Below, piece after piece: positions 51,563-60,086 of a stretch of DNA of 64,000 bases. The position numbers and the translations under genes are program-made. The stretch lies in the NCBI GenBank assembly GCA_964608915.1, contig CAZSQA010000034.1, positions 1 to 64,000 of the forward strand, written 5' to 3'. Under the pieces are notes generated by a model. The model was given only the letters and a program-made list of their open reading frames with translations, had not been told where the DNA came from and did no database searches. Every line of letters begins with the position of its first letter. Positions within the stretch are counted from its first letter, which is position 1. This DNA comes from QWQI01 sp964608915 (GTDB lineage Bacteria; Planctomycetota; Planctomycetia; Isosphaerales; Isosphaeraceae).

Positions 51563-54295
51563 ATGTCGGACACTGCATCGCCCAAGTCACCGGTTCGACA
51601 ACCGGCCCTGCGGCCCCACGTGATCAAGGCCGTGGTCAAACGTAACGTCGTCAGCTTTTTCGCGAGCCCGGCGGGTTACGTTTTCATCACTCTGTTCGTG
51701 CTCGTCGGGGCGCTGGCCGCGTTCTGGCAGCCCGTGTTCTTCGCCGCGAATCTGGCGAACCTTGCCCCTCTCAATGACTGGATGCCCTACCTGCTGCTGT
51801 TCTTCGTCCCTGCCATCACGATGAGCACATGGGCCGAGGAACGCCGCCAGGGGACGGACGAACTGCTGCTGACACTGCCAGCCCGCGATTATGAAATCGT
51901 TCTGGGGAAATATCTGGCGGCACTGTTCATTTATGCCGTGTCGCTGGCGTTCGCTCTCAGTTACGTGCTGGTGCTGAACTTGCTCGGCAAGCCGGATCTG
52001 GGCGTGATCGCCGCGAACTTTCTGGGCTATTTCCTGATGGGCGCGGCGATGATCGCCATTGGCATGGTGGCATCGGCCCTTTCCAACAGCGTTACGATCG
52101 GGTTCATCCTGGGTGGCGTGTTCTGCGCCGTTCCGGTGTTCCTGAACCTGTTTTCTCAATTGTTTTCGGGGCCGGCGGGGCGCGCGGTCGGCCGGCTTTC
52201 GATACCGGCCCAGTTCGCCGATTTCGGCACGGGCGTGGTACCGCTGGCCAGCGTTTTCTACTTCCTGGGCATCTCCTCGGCCATGCTTTACCTGAATGTC
52301 GTTCTGATCGGTTCGCGGCACTGGGCCGGCGGACCGAAAGGGGCTTCGATGTGGTCGCACGGGCTGTTGCGCACGGCGTGCCTGATCGTTTCGGTCGTGA
52401 GCCTGTTCGTGCTGATCGGCCGGGCCGGGGCACGCGTGGACGCCACCGCCGAGCGCATTCACACGCTTTCGCGGGATTCTCGCAAGCTCATCGCCTCTCT
52501 GCCCGCGAACAAGCCCGTGCTGGTTCAGGCCTATTACAGCCCGAACGTGCCGGCCGAATTCGTGCAGGTGAAGGAAGACCTTTTGAACAAGCTCAAGGAA
52601 ATCGCGGCCCTGGGCGGTACGAAAATCCGCCTGAGCCTTCTGGAAACTGAGCTGTTCTCCGAATCGGCGCGAGAGGCTGAGAAACGCTTCGGCATTCAGC
52701 CCCGCAGGGTCGTTTCGACGACCGATGCCCGCCAGTCTTCGGAAGAAATCTTCCTGGGCGTTGCGTTTACCTCAGGGCTCGAAGAAGTCGTCGTGCCGTT
52801 CTTTGACCGTGGTCTGCCAGTCGAGTACGAGTTGATCCGGTCGATTCAGGTCGTCTCACGCACGAACCGCAAAAAGATCGGCATTCTGAATACGGATGCG
52901 AGGCTTCTGGGTGGCTTCGACTTCAGGGCGGCGACACCGGGCCAGGAGTGGTCGATCGTCACGGAATTGAAGAAGCAGTACGAAGTGGTCCCAGTCAGCG
53001 CCGAAGGGCCGATCGTCAAGGACTTCGACTGTCTGCTCGTAGCCCAGCCGGCCAGCCTGCCCCAGCGAGAGCTGGAGAACCTCATGGCCTACATTCGTTC
53101 GGGCGGTCCGGCTCTGCTGTTCGCCGATCCGCTGCCGGCGACAGATCCGTCGCTGGCTCCGGAATCGCCTCGTCAGCCGATGGGCGGCATGATGGGCGGC
53201 TCACCCCCGCCTGAGCCGAAAGCTGATACGAAGCCGCTCATGGACTTGCTCGGCGTGGAATGGCCGCCGACGGAGATCGTCTGGAACTCCTACAACCCTC
53301 ACCCGCAACTGGCGGACCTGCCGCCCGAGATCGTCTTCATCGCTCCGGGCAGCGGCCAGGCGGAGGCGTTCAGCGCTCAGCAGGTCGTCACTTCGGGCCT
53401 GCAGGAAGTGGTGGCATTGTTCCCTGGCCTGATTCGCTCTCTTCCGACCGTCGGGCCGAAGGTGGAGCCCCTGTTGAAAACGAGCGATTCCGGCGGCTTG
53501 ATCAATTTCCGCAATGCGACGAGCCCCGGAATTTTCGGCGGCTTTCAGATCCGACCCGCTCGCGTTCACCTGCCGACGGGTCAGCCTTACACGCTGGCGG
53601 TTCGCTTGACGGGGACACCTGGAACGCCCCGGCCGAACGTCGATGCCCAGGGCAATCCCCTGCCCGCTCAAGCCCAGAGCGAGCCGGAAAAGCTCAACGC
53701 GATACTGATCGCGGACCTCGACATCATTGGCGAGGAATTTTTCGACTTGCGTCGCCGCGGGATCGAGAATCTGGATTTCGACAACATCACGTTCGTTCTG
53801 AACTGTGTGGACGAACTGGCCGGTGACACGTCATTCGTCAATTTGAGGAAGCGGCGGGTGACGCACCGGACGCTGACGAAATTCGAGGACGAAACGCGTC
53901 AGTTCGTGAAGTCGGCGGCCGAAGAGGCGAAGATCGCCGAACGAGAGGCGGACAACAAGCTGAAAGCCGCCCAGAAACGCCTTGACGACCGCGTCAAGGA
54001 AATCGAATCCCGCAAGGACATTGACGTTCAGACCAAGGAGGTCATGATCGCCAACGTTCAGGAGACGGAAAATCGCAGGCTTGTGGTGGAAAAAACGCGA
54101 ATCGACGACGAGAAGGCCGCGGCGATCAACGAAAGCCGAATGGTTCGGCAGTCGAACATTCGCAAGATCGAGAACCGGTTCCGGTTCCTGGCGATTCTGC
54201 TGCCGCCGCTTCCTTCGATGATTCTTGGTATCTGGGTGCTCACGCGCCGGCTATCACGCGAAAATCTGGCGACTCCGTCGACCCGGATGGTCTGA
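51563..54295 (+). CDS. ABC-2 permease fused to a GldG-like extracytoplasmic domain
   Basis: A 910-aa protein. Residues about 1-270 form the permease with six hydrophobic segments (VFITLFVLVGALAAFW; STWAEERRQGTDELLLTLPA is the ABC-2 motif). A further helix lies near 275-300. Residues about 300-760 are a GldG-type periplasmic domain (VQAYYSPNVPAEFVQVKEDL, EVVVPFFDRGLPVEYELIRS). A coiled coil (about 770-870; EEAKIAEREADNKLKAAQKR) and a last TM (FLAILLPPLPSMILGIWVLT) follow. It fuses what are two proteins, GldF and GldG, in Bacteroidota. Proposed role: transport or gliding-like surface function; cargo unknown. Confidence 0.9.
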   Translation: MSDTASPKSPVRQPALRPHVIKAVVKRNVVSFFASPAGYVFITLFVLVGALAAFWQPVFFAANLANLAPLNDWMPYLLLFFVPAITMSTWAEERRQGTDELLLTLPARDYEIVLGKYLAALFIYAVSLAFALSYVLVLNLLGKPDLGVIAANFLGYFLMGAAMIAIGMVASALSNSVTIGFILGGVFCAVPVFLNLFSQLFSGPAGRAVGRLSIPAQFADFGTGVVPLASVFYFLGISSAMLYLNVVLIGSRHWAGGPKGASMWSHGLLRTACLIVSVVSLFVLIGRAGARVDATAERIHTLSRDSRKLIASLPANKPVLVQAYYSPNVPAEFVQVKEDLLNKLKEIAALGGTKIRLSLLETELFSESAREAEKRFGIQPRRVVSTTDARQSSEEIFLGVAFTSGLEEVVVPFFDRGLPVEYELIRSIQVVSRTNRKKIGILNTDARLLGGFDFRAATPGQEWSIVTELKKQYEVVPVSAEGPIVKDFDCLLVAQPASLPQRELENLMAYIRSGGPALLFADPLPATDPSLAPESPRQPMGGMMGGSPPPEPKADTKPLMDLLGVEWPPTEIVWNSYNPHPQLADLPPEIVFIAPGSGQAEAFSAQQVVTSGLQEVVALFPGLIRSLPTVGPKVEPLLKTSDSGGLINFRNATSPGIFGGFQIRPARVHLPTGQPYTLAVRLTGTPGTPRPNVDAQGNPLPAQAQSEPEKLNAILIADLDIIGEEFFDLRRRGIENLDFDNITFVLNCVDELAGDTSFVNLRKRRVTHRTLTKFEDETRQFVKSAAEEAKIAEREADNKLKAAQKRLDDRVKEIESRKDIDVQTKEVMIANVQETENRRLVVEKTRIDDEKAAAINESRMVRQSNIRKIENRFRFLAILLPPLPSMILGIWVLTRRLSRENLATPSTRMV

Positions 54296-54361
54296 CGGAG
54301 TCGCAGCCGGCATGAGACGATCACGCAACACGAGGTTTCCAAGACCAGAGGTTCGATACCG

Positions 54362-55918
54362 ATGAACGAGTGGCCCAAGACCCTCGCTTTCGCAGCCGCG
54401 GCCGCCCTGACGGCTGGCGCGGCTCTGACTCTCGACATGTTCGACCGGCGTGCCGCCGATAAGGGCTTCGACGATCAGGGGCAGCCGTTTTTCGCCTCGT
54501 TTTCCGACCCGCTGATGGCCCAGGCCATGGAAGTGGTCGAATACAAGCCCGACACCGCGACGGTCACGCCGTTTCAGGTTCAGCAGAAGAACGGCAAATG
54601 GTCGATCCCTTCGCATTACGATTATCCGGCCGAGGCCAAGGACCGCCTGGCCAAGACGGCCGCTGGCGTGATTGACCTGAAGAAAGACACGATCCGCTCG
54701 GACGACGTTTCGGATCACGAAGCCCTGGGCGTGATCGACCCGCTCGATACCAAAACGACGACGCTCAAGGGGCGTGGCAAGCGTGTGACGCTGCGCAAGC
54801 AGGCCGACGGCGAGATCCTGGCGGATCTGATCATCGGCAACGAGGTCAGGGACCGCCCTGGCCAGCGTTTCGTCCGCCTGCCTGGCAGCCCCCGAACGTA
54901 TGGCGTGAACGTCAACGTGGACCTTTCGGCCCGGTTCGCCGACTGGATTCGCCAGGATTTGTTGGAACTCAATACGGATCAGGTCCGCAAGATCGTGATC
55001 GACCGGCACAAGGCAGATCCGGCCCGGGGCATGATCGTACCTGGCGAGATATCGACACTAAGACGTAACCCCGCCGATCGCAAATGGTCTTTGGATTCGG
55101 CGACTCCGGACGAAACCCTGAACGCGTCCAAGGTCAACGAGATCGTCACGGCGCTGGCGGGGATCAAGATTTTGGGTGTTCGTCCCAAACCCGCCGGTTT
55201 GACGAAAGATCTGGAGCAGGCGACCGACGGTACGATCGAGTTGAAACCGGCGGCGCTGATGTCGTTGCAGTCGCGTGGATTTTACAAAACGAGAGCCGGC
55301 GCTTTGGTGTCGAACCAGGGCGAAATTCAGGTCGGCACGGACCAGGGCGTGGTCTACGTGCTCCGGTTCGGCGAAGTGACTGTGGCGGATGGCGAAGAGC
55401 TTTCCGCTGGCACGGCCGACGATTCCGAGCAGACGCCGAATTCGGGTTCGGACGGCAAAACGAAAGAAAGCGAAAAACCCGCGAAAAAGCCCGGGTCGGG
55501 TACGGAAGGGCGTTTCCTTTTCGTGACGACCAGGTTCGATGCGGATCTCGTCGTTCCGCCACGTGAACTCGACGTCGATCGTACGACGGCATTGCCGGGA
55601 GATCCTTTCCGTCTACCTGAGTCGGGGGCGATCACACCGGGATTCGAACCCGATGTGGCCAAAGAGAAACAAGAGCGTGACGAAAAGGAACGAAAACGGA
55701 CCGAAGAACTGGAAATGAAACGCGAGGAAGGTCGCAAGCGGGCACAGGAGTTGTCTCAACGCTATGCCGCCTGGTACTATGTCGTACCAGCTGGAGCGTT
55801 CGGGTCGATCGCACTGGACGATTCCCAGCTTCTGAAGACCGATTCGGACGCCCCCTCTCCGACGAATCCTTCGCAGTTTCCGCCCAATTTCGGTTTGCCT
55901 GGCCTTCCTGGCAGGTAA
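54362..55918 (+). CDS. DUF4340 domain protein of the GldFG-type ABC operon
   Basis: A 518-aa envelope protein. The short N-terminal hydrophobic segment (TLAFAAAAALTAGAALTLD) is a signal or anchor. Two DUF4340-like parts are visible (about 75-260, IPSHYDYPAEAKDRLAKTAA, LIIGNEVRDRPGQRFVRLPG; and about 270-420). The C-terminal part is highly charged and coiled-coil-like (KEKQERDEKERKRTEELEMK). DUF4340 genes regularly follow GldF/GldG-type genes; here the gap is 66 bp. Biochemical role unknown. Confidence 0.88.
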   Translation: MNEWPKTLAFAAAAALTAGAALTLDMFDRRAADKGFDDQGQPFFASFSDPLMAQAMEVVEYKPDTATVTPFQVQQKNGKWSIPSHYDYPAEAKDRLAKTAAGVIDLKKDTIRSDDVSDHEALGVIDPLDTKTTTLKGRGKRVTLRKQADGEILADLIIGNEVRDRPGQRFVRLPGSPRTYGVNVNVDLSARFADWIRQDLLELNTDQVRKIVIDRHKADPARGMIVPGEISTLRRNPADRKWSLDSATPDETLNASKVNEIVTALAGIKILGVRPKPAGLTKDLEQATDGTIELKPAALMSLQSRGFYKTRAGALVSNQGEIQVGTDQGVVYVLRFGEVTVADGEELSAGTADDSEQTPNSGSDGKTKESEKPAKKPGSGTEGRFLFVTTRFDADLVVPPRELDVDRTTALPGDPFRLPESGAITPGFEPDVAKEKQERDEKERKRTEELEMKREEGRKRAQELSQRYAAWYYVVPAGAFGSIALDDSQLLKTDSDAPSPTNPSQFPPNFGLPGLPGR

Positions 55919-55961
55919 TTCCGTAAACGCTTCGTGGACCGGCGTTTTCCGGTCCGCCGAT

Positions 55962-57272
55962 ATGGTTCGAGCCACGCGAGCGAACGAAATGACATCAGCC
56001 CAGTTTTCCGTGCGGTGGGTACACAAGAATCCTGTGCTCGTCACAGGATTCGTGAACACCGCCGTGGACTGGCTGGCCGTCATTTTTCAGATTATCTCGG
56101 ACGGCCGCATTCTCAGCAATCCCCTGCGATCCGTCGAGCCGAGAGACCTCGGCCTGGAGACTTCCTTCGAGTGGGTCGATCCGGAAATCGATTCCCAGGC
56201 GATGGACGACTTCTGGAACGATATCCTTTGCCCGGCAGCGGTTTCCGAAGAGACGGATTTATACTACACACGGTCCCGTTGGTTATCGCAATTTCCGCTG
56301 TGGCCTGGTCCCCTGGCGATTTCCGACTTCCGGTCGCTGCTGCTGGCACCCTGGCTTTCGGAACACTTCGGTATGAAGTCCGTCGTGATCGTTCCGAACG
56401 GCCGCATGTTCGTGAGCGACATGTACGCCAGGCGCAAGGATAACCGGTCGTTTATTCGACTCGAGAATCTGGAACCCCTGGTACGCAAGCATCCGGAATA
56501 CTGTCCGGTCGATTTCGACGAACTGGTCGATCATCCCAATACGACCGGAAAATTTGCGGCGGCTTACGCGATTCTCAACAAGTGGTTCGAGCATGAAGCC
56601 GGTATGAACGACCGGCTGACGCTGTTTCCGTACGAAGCTCTGGCCCGGAAAGCGCACGAATCGGTCGACCACCTTGCGGACACATTGGACCTGCGTCGCC
56701 GCAAACAGGTGAGCGAAGCACTCAAGGCCGTTCGCACTTCGTACAACGGTTTCAACTACCAGAAGATCCCGCACTCGCCGAAGGATCCCGAAGGTTGGCG
56801 AACCAGCCTTCATCCCGGACAGGTGAAGATCATCGACGAAGTCCTCGAGAGGATGGGATGCCCCGTGGATGGTGGCGTGCATTGGGCACCCTCCGCGGAA
56901 CAGCTTCGCAAGTTCGAAGCCGCCGAGGCACGGGAACGATCCCGGCGTCGGCGCAGTTCCGGGACGGACGAAACGCCGCCTCCGGTCGAATTTTCGGATG
57001 AAGAACCTGAGGAAGATCACGATTCGGGAATCGCCTACCGTTCCGACGATCGGCGCGAACGGCGAAGCTCGCGTGGCGGCGAGAACGGCTCGTCGTCCTC
57101 CGAACGACGAAAATCGTCCCGGGGCGGATCGTCATCCCGCGGCGAATCTTCTTCGAGGGGCGACGGTTCCTCGCGGGGTGATTCAGCGAGACGGCGCAGC
57201 GATTCTTCCGGCCGAAGACGAGAGCGTCGCAGCGACCGGGATTCGCGACTGGACGATTCCGCCGAAGATTGA
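55962..57272 (+). CDS. Sulfotransferase-like protein with degenerate P-loop and Ser/Arg-rich tail
   Basis: A 436-aa protein. The layout resembles sulfotransferases: VLVTGFVNTAVDWLAVIFQI stands where family members have a GFPRSGTTWL P-loop, and WFEHEAGMNDRLTLFPYEAL followed later by WRTSLHPGQVKIIDEVLERM is like the family C-terminal region. The PAPS-binding residues of the loop (Arg, Ser, Gly, Thr, Thr) are missing. From about residue 325 the chain is low complexity: acidic, then long runs of Ser, Arg, Gly and Asp. No signal peptide. Function unknown; family assignment is by pattern only. Confidence 0.6.
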   Translation: MVRATRANEMTSAQFSVRWVHKNPVLVTGFVNTAVDWLAVIFQIISDGRILSNPLRSVEPRDLGLETSFEWVDPEIDSQAMDDFWNDILCPAAVSEETDLYYTRSRWLSQFPLWPGPLAISDFRSLLLAPWLSEHFGMKSVVIVPNGRMFVSDMYARRKDNRSFIRLENLEPLVRKHPEYCPVDFDELVDHPNTTGKFAAAYAILNKWFEHEAGMNDRLTLFPYEALARKAHESVDHLADTLDLRRRKQVSEALKAVRTSYNGFNYQKIPHSPKDPEGWRTSLHPGQVKIIDEVLERMGCPVDGGVHWAPSAEQLRKFEAAEARERSRRRRSSGTDETPPPVEFSDEEPEEDHDSGIAYRSDDRRERRSSRGGENGSSSSERRKSSRGGSSSRGESSSRGDGSSRGDSARRRSDSSGRRRERRSDRDSRLDDSAED

Positions 57273-57549
57273 TCGCCGGCACGCGATCGCCTTCGATTCG
57301 GCCGCCCCGTCGCCATTCAGCGAAACGGGGGCGACTGGCCAGATACCCACGGATTCGCTTACATCTGAAGTGATCGCTCCAGTGCGAATTTCCGGCGTTT
57401 TCCGGAATTTTTCCGATCTCGAACCGCTCAACCTTGCCAATACAGGGGTATCCGGCTTAAGATATTACCCTTGCCTTTTCGGCCCGCTCGAACGTTTCGG
57501 GGCGAACCGGCAAGAGTTTCCGATCATCGCAGCTGGGATTGTCTTATCC

Positions 57550-58098
57550 ATGCGTCACGTGCTCTCGGCCCTTGTGCAGAACCAACCTGGCGTGCTCGCC
57601 CAGGTGTCGGGGATGTTCGCATCCCGGGGTTTCAATATCGAAAGCCTGGCTGTCGGCGAAACCGACAAGCCCGAATTTTCCCGGATCACGGTCGTGGTCA
57701 AAGGTGACGACCGCGTACTGGAACAGGTTCGCAAGCAGCTAGAGAAGATCGTTACCGTCGTCAGGGTTCAGGACATTTCCCGTCATGAACATGTCGAGCG
57801 GGATCTGGTTCTCATCAAGATCCGGGTCACTCCGGAATGCCGTCCCGAACTGATGGCCCTGTTCGAGATTTTCCGAGCCCGCGTCGTGGATGTCGCGCCG
57901 CAGGAACTCATGGCGGAACTTTCCGGTCAGGAAAAGAAAATCCAGGCGTTCATCGAAGCGGTCGAGCCATACGGCATCGTCGAGATGGCCCGCACGGGGC
58001 GGATCGCCCTGATCCGTGGTTCCAAGCCTGACCTCGTCGCTTCCGAGGAAGATGCCCCGACGGACCAGCCGCTCGTCGTCGGCCATTCGAGCCTTTGA
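57550..58098 (+). CDS. ilvH: Acetolactate synthase small (regulatory) subunit
   Basis: A 182-aa protein. The ACT domain at the N-terminus (MRHVLSALVQNQPGVLAQVS, GFNIESLAVGETDKPEFSRI) binds valine for feedback control of acetolactate synthase, and the C-terminal half (LMAELSGQEKKIQAFIEAVE, YGIVEMARTGRIALIRG) activates the large subunit. ATG 57550 starts exactly at the family N-terminus, though the frame is open far upstream. ilvC follows after about 150 bp. The catalytic subunit ilvB is not in the window. Confidence 0.95.
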   Translation: MRHVLSALVQNQPGVLAQVSGMFASRGFNIESLAVGETDKPEFSRITVVVKGDDRVLEQVRKQLEKIVTVVRVQDISRHEHVERDLVLIKIRVTPECRPELMALFEIFRARVVDVAPQELMAELSGQEKKIQAFIEAVEPYGIVEMARTGRIALIRGSKPDLVASEEDAPTDQPLVVGHSSL

Positions 58099-58247
58099 TT
58101 CGGCCGATCGCCGCACCTGCGCTTCCCCTGTCGAACATCACGAATTCTCCGGGCTTCGGATCCCCGCCTCCGAAGCCAGTCTCCCGGCCCCTGTACACAG
58201 GGCTGGCCCTCCCGGGCGGGTCTGACTTCAGAAAGTAGAGAGAATCG

Positions 58248-59255
58248 ATGCCGGCTCAGATCTATTACGACCAGGACGCTGACCTGGGGCTCCTCAAGGG
58301 CAAGACAATCGCCATCATCGGCTACGGCAGCCAGGGCCACGCCCAGGCCCAGAACCTGAAGGACTCCGGCTGTGAAGTCATCGTCGGCCAGCGTCCTGGT
58401 TCGCCGAATTACGATCTGGCCGTCAGCCACGGATTCAAGCCCGTCTCCGCCGCCGATGCCGCCAAGGCCGGTGACCTCGTCAACATCCTGCTGCCGGACG
58501 AAGTTCAGGGCGATATCTACCGCTCCGACATTCTGCCGAACCTCAAGCCTGGCAACGTGTTGCTCTGCTCGCACGGCTTCAACATCCACTTCAGCCAGAT
58601 CGTTCCGCCCAAGGGCGTCGACGTCGCGCTGGTCGCCCCCAAGGGCCCCGGCCACCTCGTCCGCTCCGAATACGTCAAGGGCGGCGGCGTGCCGTGCCTG
58701 ATCGCCACGCTCGAAGGCCACTGCACCCCGGCCGGTGAAGCTCTCGCCCTGGCCTATGCCAAGGGCATCGGCGGCACCCGCGGCGGCGTGCTCCGCACCA
58801 CCTTCGCTGAAGAGACCGAAACCGACCTGTTCGGTGAGCAGGTCGTCCTGTGCGGCGGCGTGAGCGCCCTGGTCAAAATGGGCTTCGAAACGCTCGTCGA
58901 AGCTGGCTACCAGCCCGAATCGGCCTACTTCGAGTGTATGCACGAACTCAAGCTGATCGTCGACCTCATGTATCAGGGCGGCCTGAACTACATGCGTTAT
59001 TCGATCTCCAACACCGCCGAATACGGCGACTACACCCGCGGGCCCCGGATCATCACCGAACAGACCCGCGAAGAAATGCGCAAGATCCTCAAGGAAATCC
59101 AGGCCGGCCAGTTCGCCCGCGAGTGGATCCTCGAGAACAAGGCCAACCAGGCCGCCTTCAAGGCCACCCGCAAACGCGAACGCGGCCACCTCATCGAAGA
59201 AGTCGGCAAGCGTCTGCGTGCCCTCATGACCTGGATCGATTCCAAGGTCGTCTGA
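58248..59255 (+). CDS. ilvC: Ketol-acid reductoisomerase
   Basis: A 335-aa class I (short) enzyme for the second common step of branched-chain amino acid synthesis. NADP-binding GYGSQGHAQAQNLKDSG, the acidic/metal region GIGGTRGGVLRTTFAEETET with Asp/Glu ligands, and a C-terminal ECMHELKLIVDLMYQGGLNY are complete. GAAAGTAGAGAGA precedes the ATG. Codon use is strongly C/G-ending, as expected of a highly expressed gene. It forms an operon with ilvH and ends in a GC-rich hairpin. Confidence 0.98.
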   Translation: MPAQIYYDQDADLGLLKGKTIAIIGYGSQGHAQAQNLKDSGCEVIVGQRPGSPNYDLAVSHGFKPVSAADAAKAGDLVNILLPDEVQGDIYRSDILPNLKPGNVLLCSHGFNIHFSQIVPPKGVDVALVAPKGPGHLVRSEYVKGGGVPCLIATLEGHCTPAGEALALAYAKGIGGTRGGVLRTTFAEETETDLFGEQVVLCGGVSALVKMGFETLVEAGYQPESAYFECMHELKLIVDLMYQGGLNYMRYSISNTAEYGDYTRGPRIITEQTREEMRKILKEIQAGQFAREWILENKANQAAFKATRKRERGHLIEEVGKRLRALMTWIDSKVV

Positions 59256-59289
59256 GCCGTTCCGCAAGGTTCGCCTCTCGTCAAGTTCC

Positions 59290-59315
59290 GGCGGCGCCGA
59301 TCGTTCGGCGCCGCC
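59290..59315 (+). terminator. Hairpin terminator after ilvC
   Basis: Eleven-bp stem GGCGGCGCCGA-TCGT-TCGGCGCCGCC, 35 bp after the stop. The following TGTTCG is only weakly U-rich. Confidence 0.65.
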
Positions 59316-59353
59316 TGTTCGCGTCGCGTCCCATCGCTGGAGAGTGCACCTCC

Positions 59354-59590
59354 ATGGCCGATCGGAACCAAAAACTGCCGAAGAACGTCCCAGGGCGTTT
59401 TTACGTCGACGAAACCTGCATCGACTGCGAAGTCTGCCGGGAAATCGCCACCGCCAATTTCACTCGCGACGACAAAACCCGTAAAAGTTACGTTTTTTCC
59501 CAGCCCGACAATCCGGCCGATGAAGCCGCCTGCCTGGCCGCCGTCGAAGAATGCCCCGTCGAAGCCATCGGCACCGACGGCACCGCCTGA
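59354..59590 (+). CDS. Single-cluster ferredoxin
   Basis: A 78-aa protein with CIDCEVC (C-x2-C-x2-C, residues about 22-28) and a distant CPVEAIG (Cys about 67). These four cysteines fit one [4Fe-4S] cluster, as in monocluster ferredoxins of the Bacillus type. The protein is otherwise acidic and probably a cytoplasmic electron carrier. The first ligand region reads YVDETCIDCEVCREI. It lies between the ilvC hairpin and the Y-RNA region, with no clear partner. Confidence 0.9.
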   Translation: MADRNQKLPKNVPGRFYVDETCIDCEVCREIATANFTRDDKTRKSYVFSQPDNPADEAACLAAVEECPVEAIGTDGTA

Positions 59591-59784
59591 ATTTCGCCTC
59601 ACGCCTGTTTCGAAACCAGGTCTTCGACGAAGGCTCATTCGAAGTCATAAGCCAATGTTCGGCAATCGCTTTCAGCACGATTCCCATACATGTCGAATGC
59701 AATGCCGGCAATCGGTTTCGAAAGAAACGCAAGGATTTTCGCATTTATCCGGAACGATTTCGGTTCGGCTGCGTCTGATGTTCT

Positions 59785-59897
59785 ACAGGTGTCGATGATG
59801 ACGGTTACTTCGTCACACGTACGCATTCCGGCACGACATGCCGGACACGGAGAGCGAAAGCCTTCCGTGCGCGAACCGTCCTCGAAAGTTACCCTGT
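59785..59897 (+). ncRNA. Candidate second Y RNA-like element upstream of the Ro60 gene
   Basis: A long imperfect helix: ACAGG (59785-59789) pairs with CCTGT (59893-59897), TCGA (59792-59795) with TCGA (59882-59885), and GACGGTT (59800-59806) with AACCGTC (59874-59880). Inside lie two hairpins: CCGGCA-CGACA-TGCCGG (59828-59844), and a CACGGA/TCCGTG stem (59846-59869) capped by GC-GAAA-GC. It shares CAGGTRTCG and the 11-nt CGGTTACTTCG with the tRNA-like RNA downstream, at equivalent places in the stem. There is no tRNA-like module. It may be a second Y RNA or the 5' part of one longer transcript. Confidence 0.5.
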
Positions 59898-59910
59898 CGC
59901 ATGCGTCGCC

Positions 59911-60038
59911 GGTGCTGCAGGTATCGGTTACTTCGGAACTTACTGTTGCGGGTTCGAATCCCGCCTGCGATCGCTGGCCGCAAGGTCATTCGTTCGTCGT
60001 AGCTCAATCGGTAGAGCATAAGTCATACCGCTGCCGCC
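59911..60038 (+). ncRNA. Bacterial Y RNA (YrlA-like) with permuted tRNA-like module
   Basis: In order: outer stem GGTG (59911-59914), GCAG (59917-59920) and CGGT (59925-59928), which pair with the contiguous 60027-60038. Then ACTTA (59938-59942), pairing with TAAGT (60019-60023), equals the anticodon-stem base. A 5-nt variable loop follows, then the T-arm GCGGGTTCGAATCCCGC (59948-59964). The acceptor strand (59965-59971) continues into a hairpin with a GCAA tetraloop (59980-59983) and returns as 59993-59999. After T8 and A9 comes the D-arm (60002-60017) with loop AATCGGTA. Tertiary partners are present: T8-A14, A15-T48, GG with TTC. The Y stem replaces the anticodon loop and no CCA end can form. 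It lies 49 bp upstream of the Ro60 start. Confidence 0.85.
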
Positions 60039-60086
60039 TCGTTGCCCGGCTTCGCATCCATTTCGATTCCGAAAGGTCGAGAGAAC

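Noticed and set aside
56869..57549. N-terminal extension of IlvH (227 residues)
   Set aside because: The frame is open because it overlaps the preceding low-complexity gene; IlvH similarity begins exactly at ATG 57550.
59941..60023. Ordinary tRNA gene
   Set aside because: T-arm and D-arm are present but in reversed order, the acceptor is closed by a tetraloop, and there is no anticodon loop or CCA end. A processed permuted tRNA is also unlikely because the site of the anticodon is replaced by a long stem.
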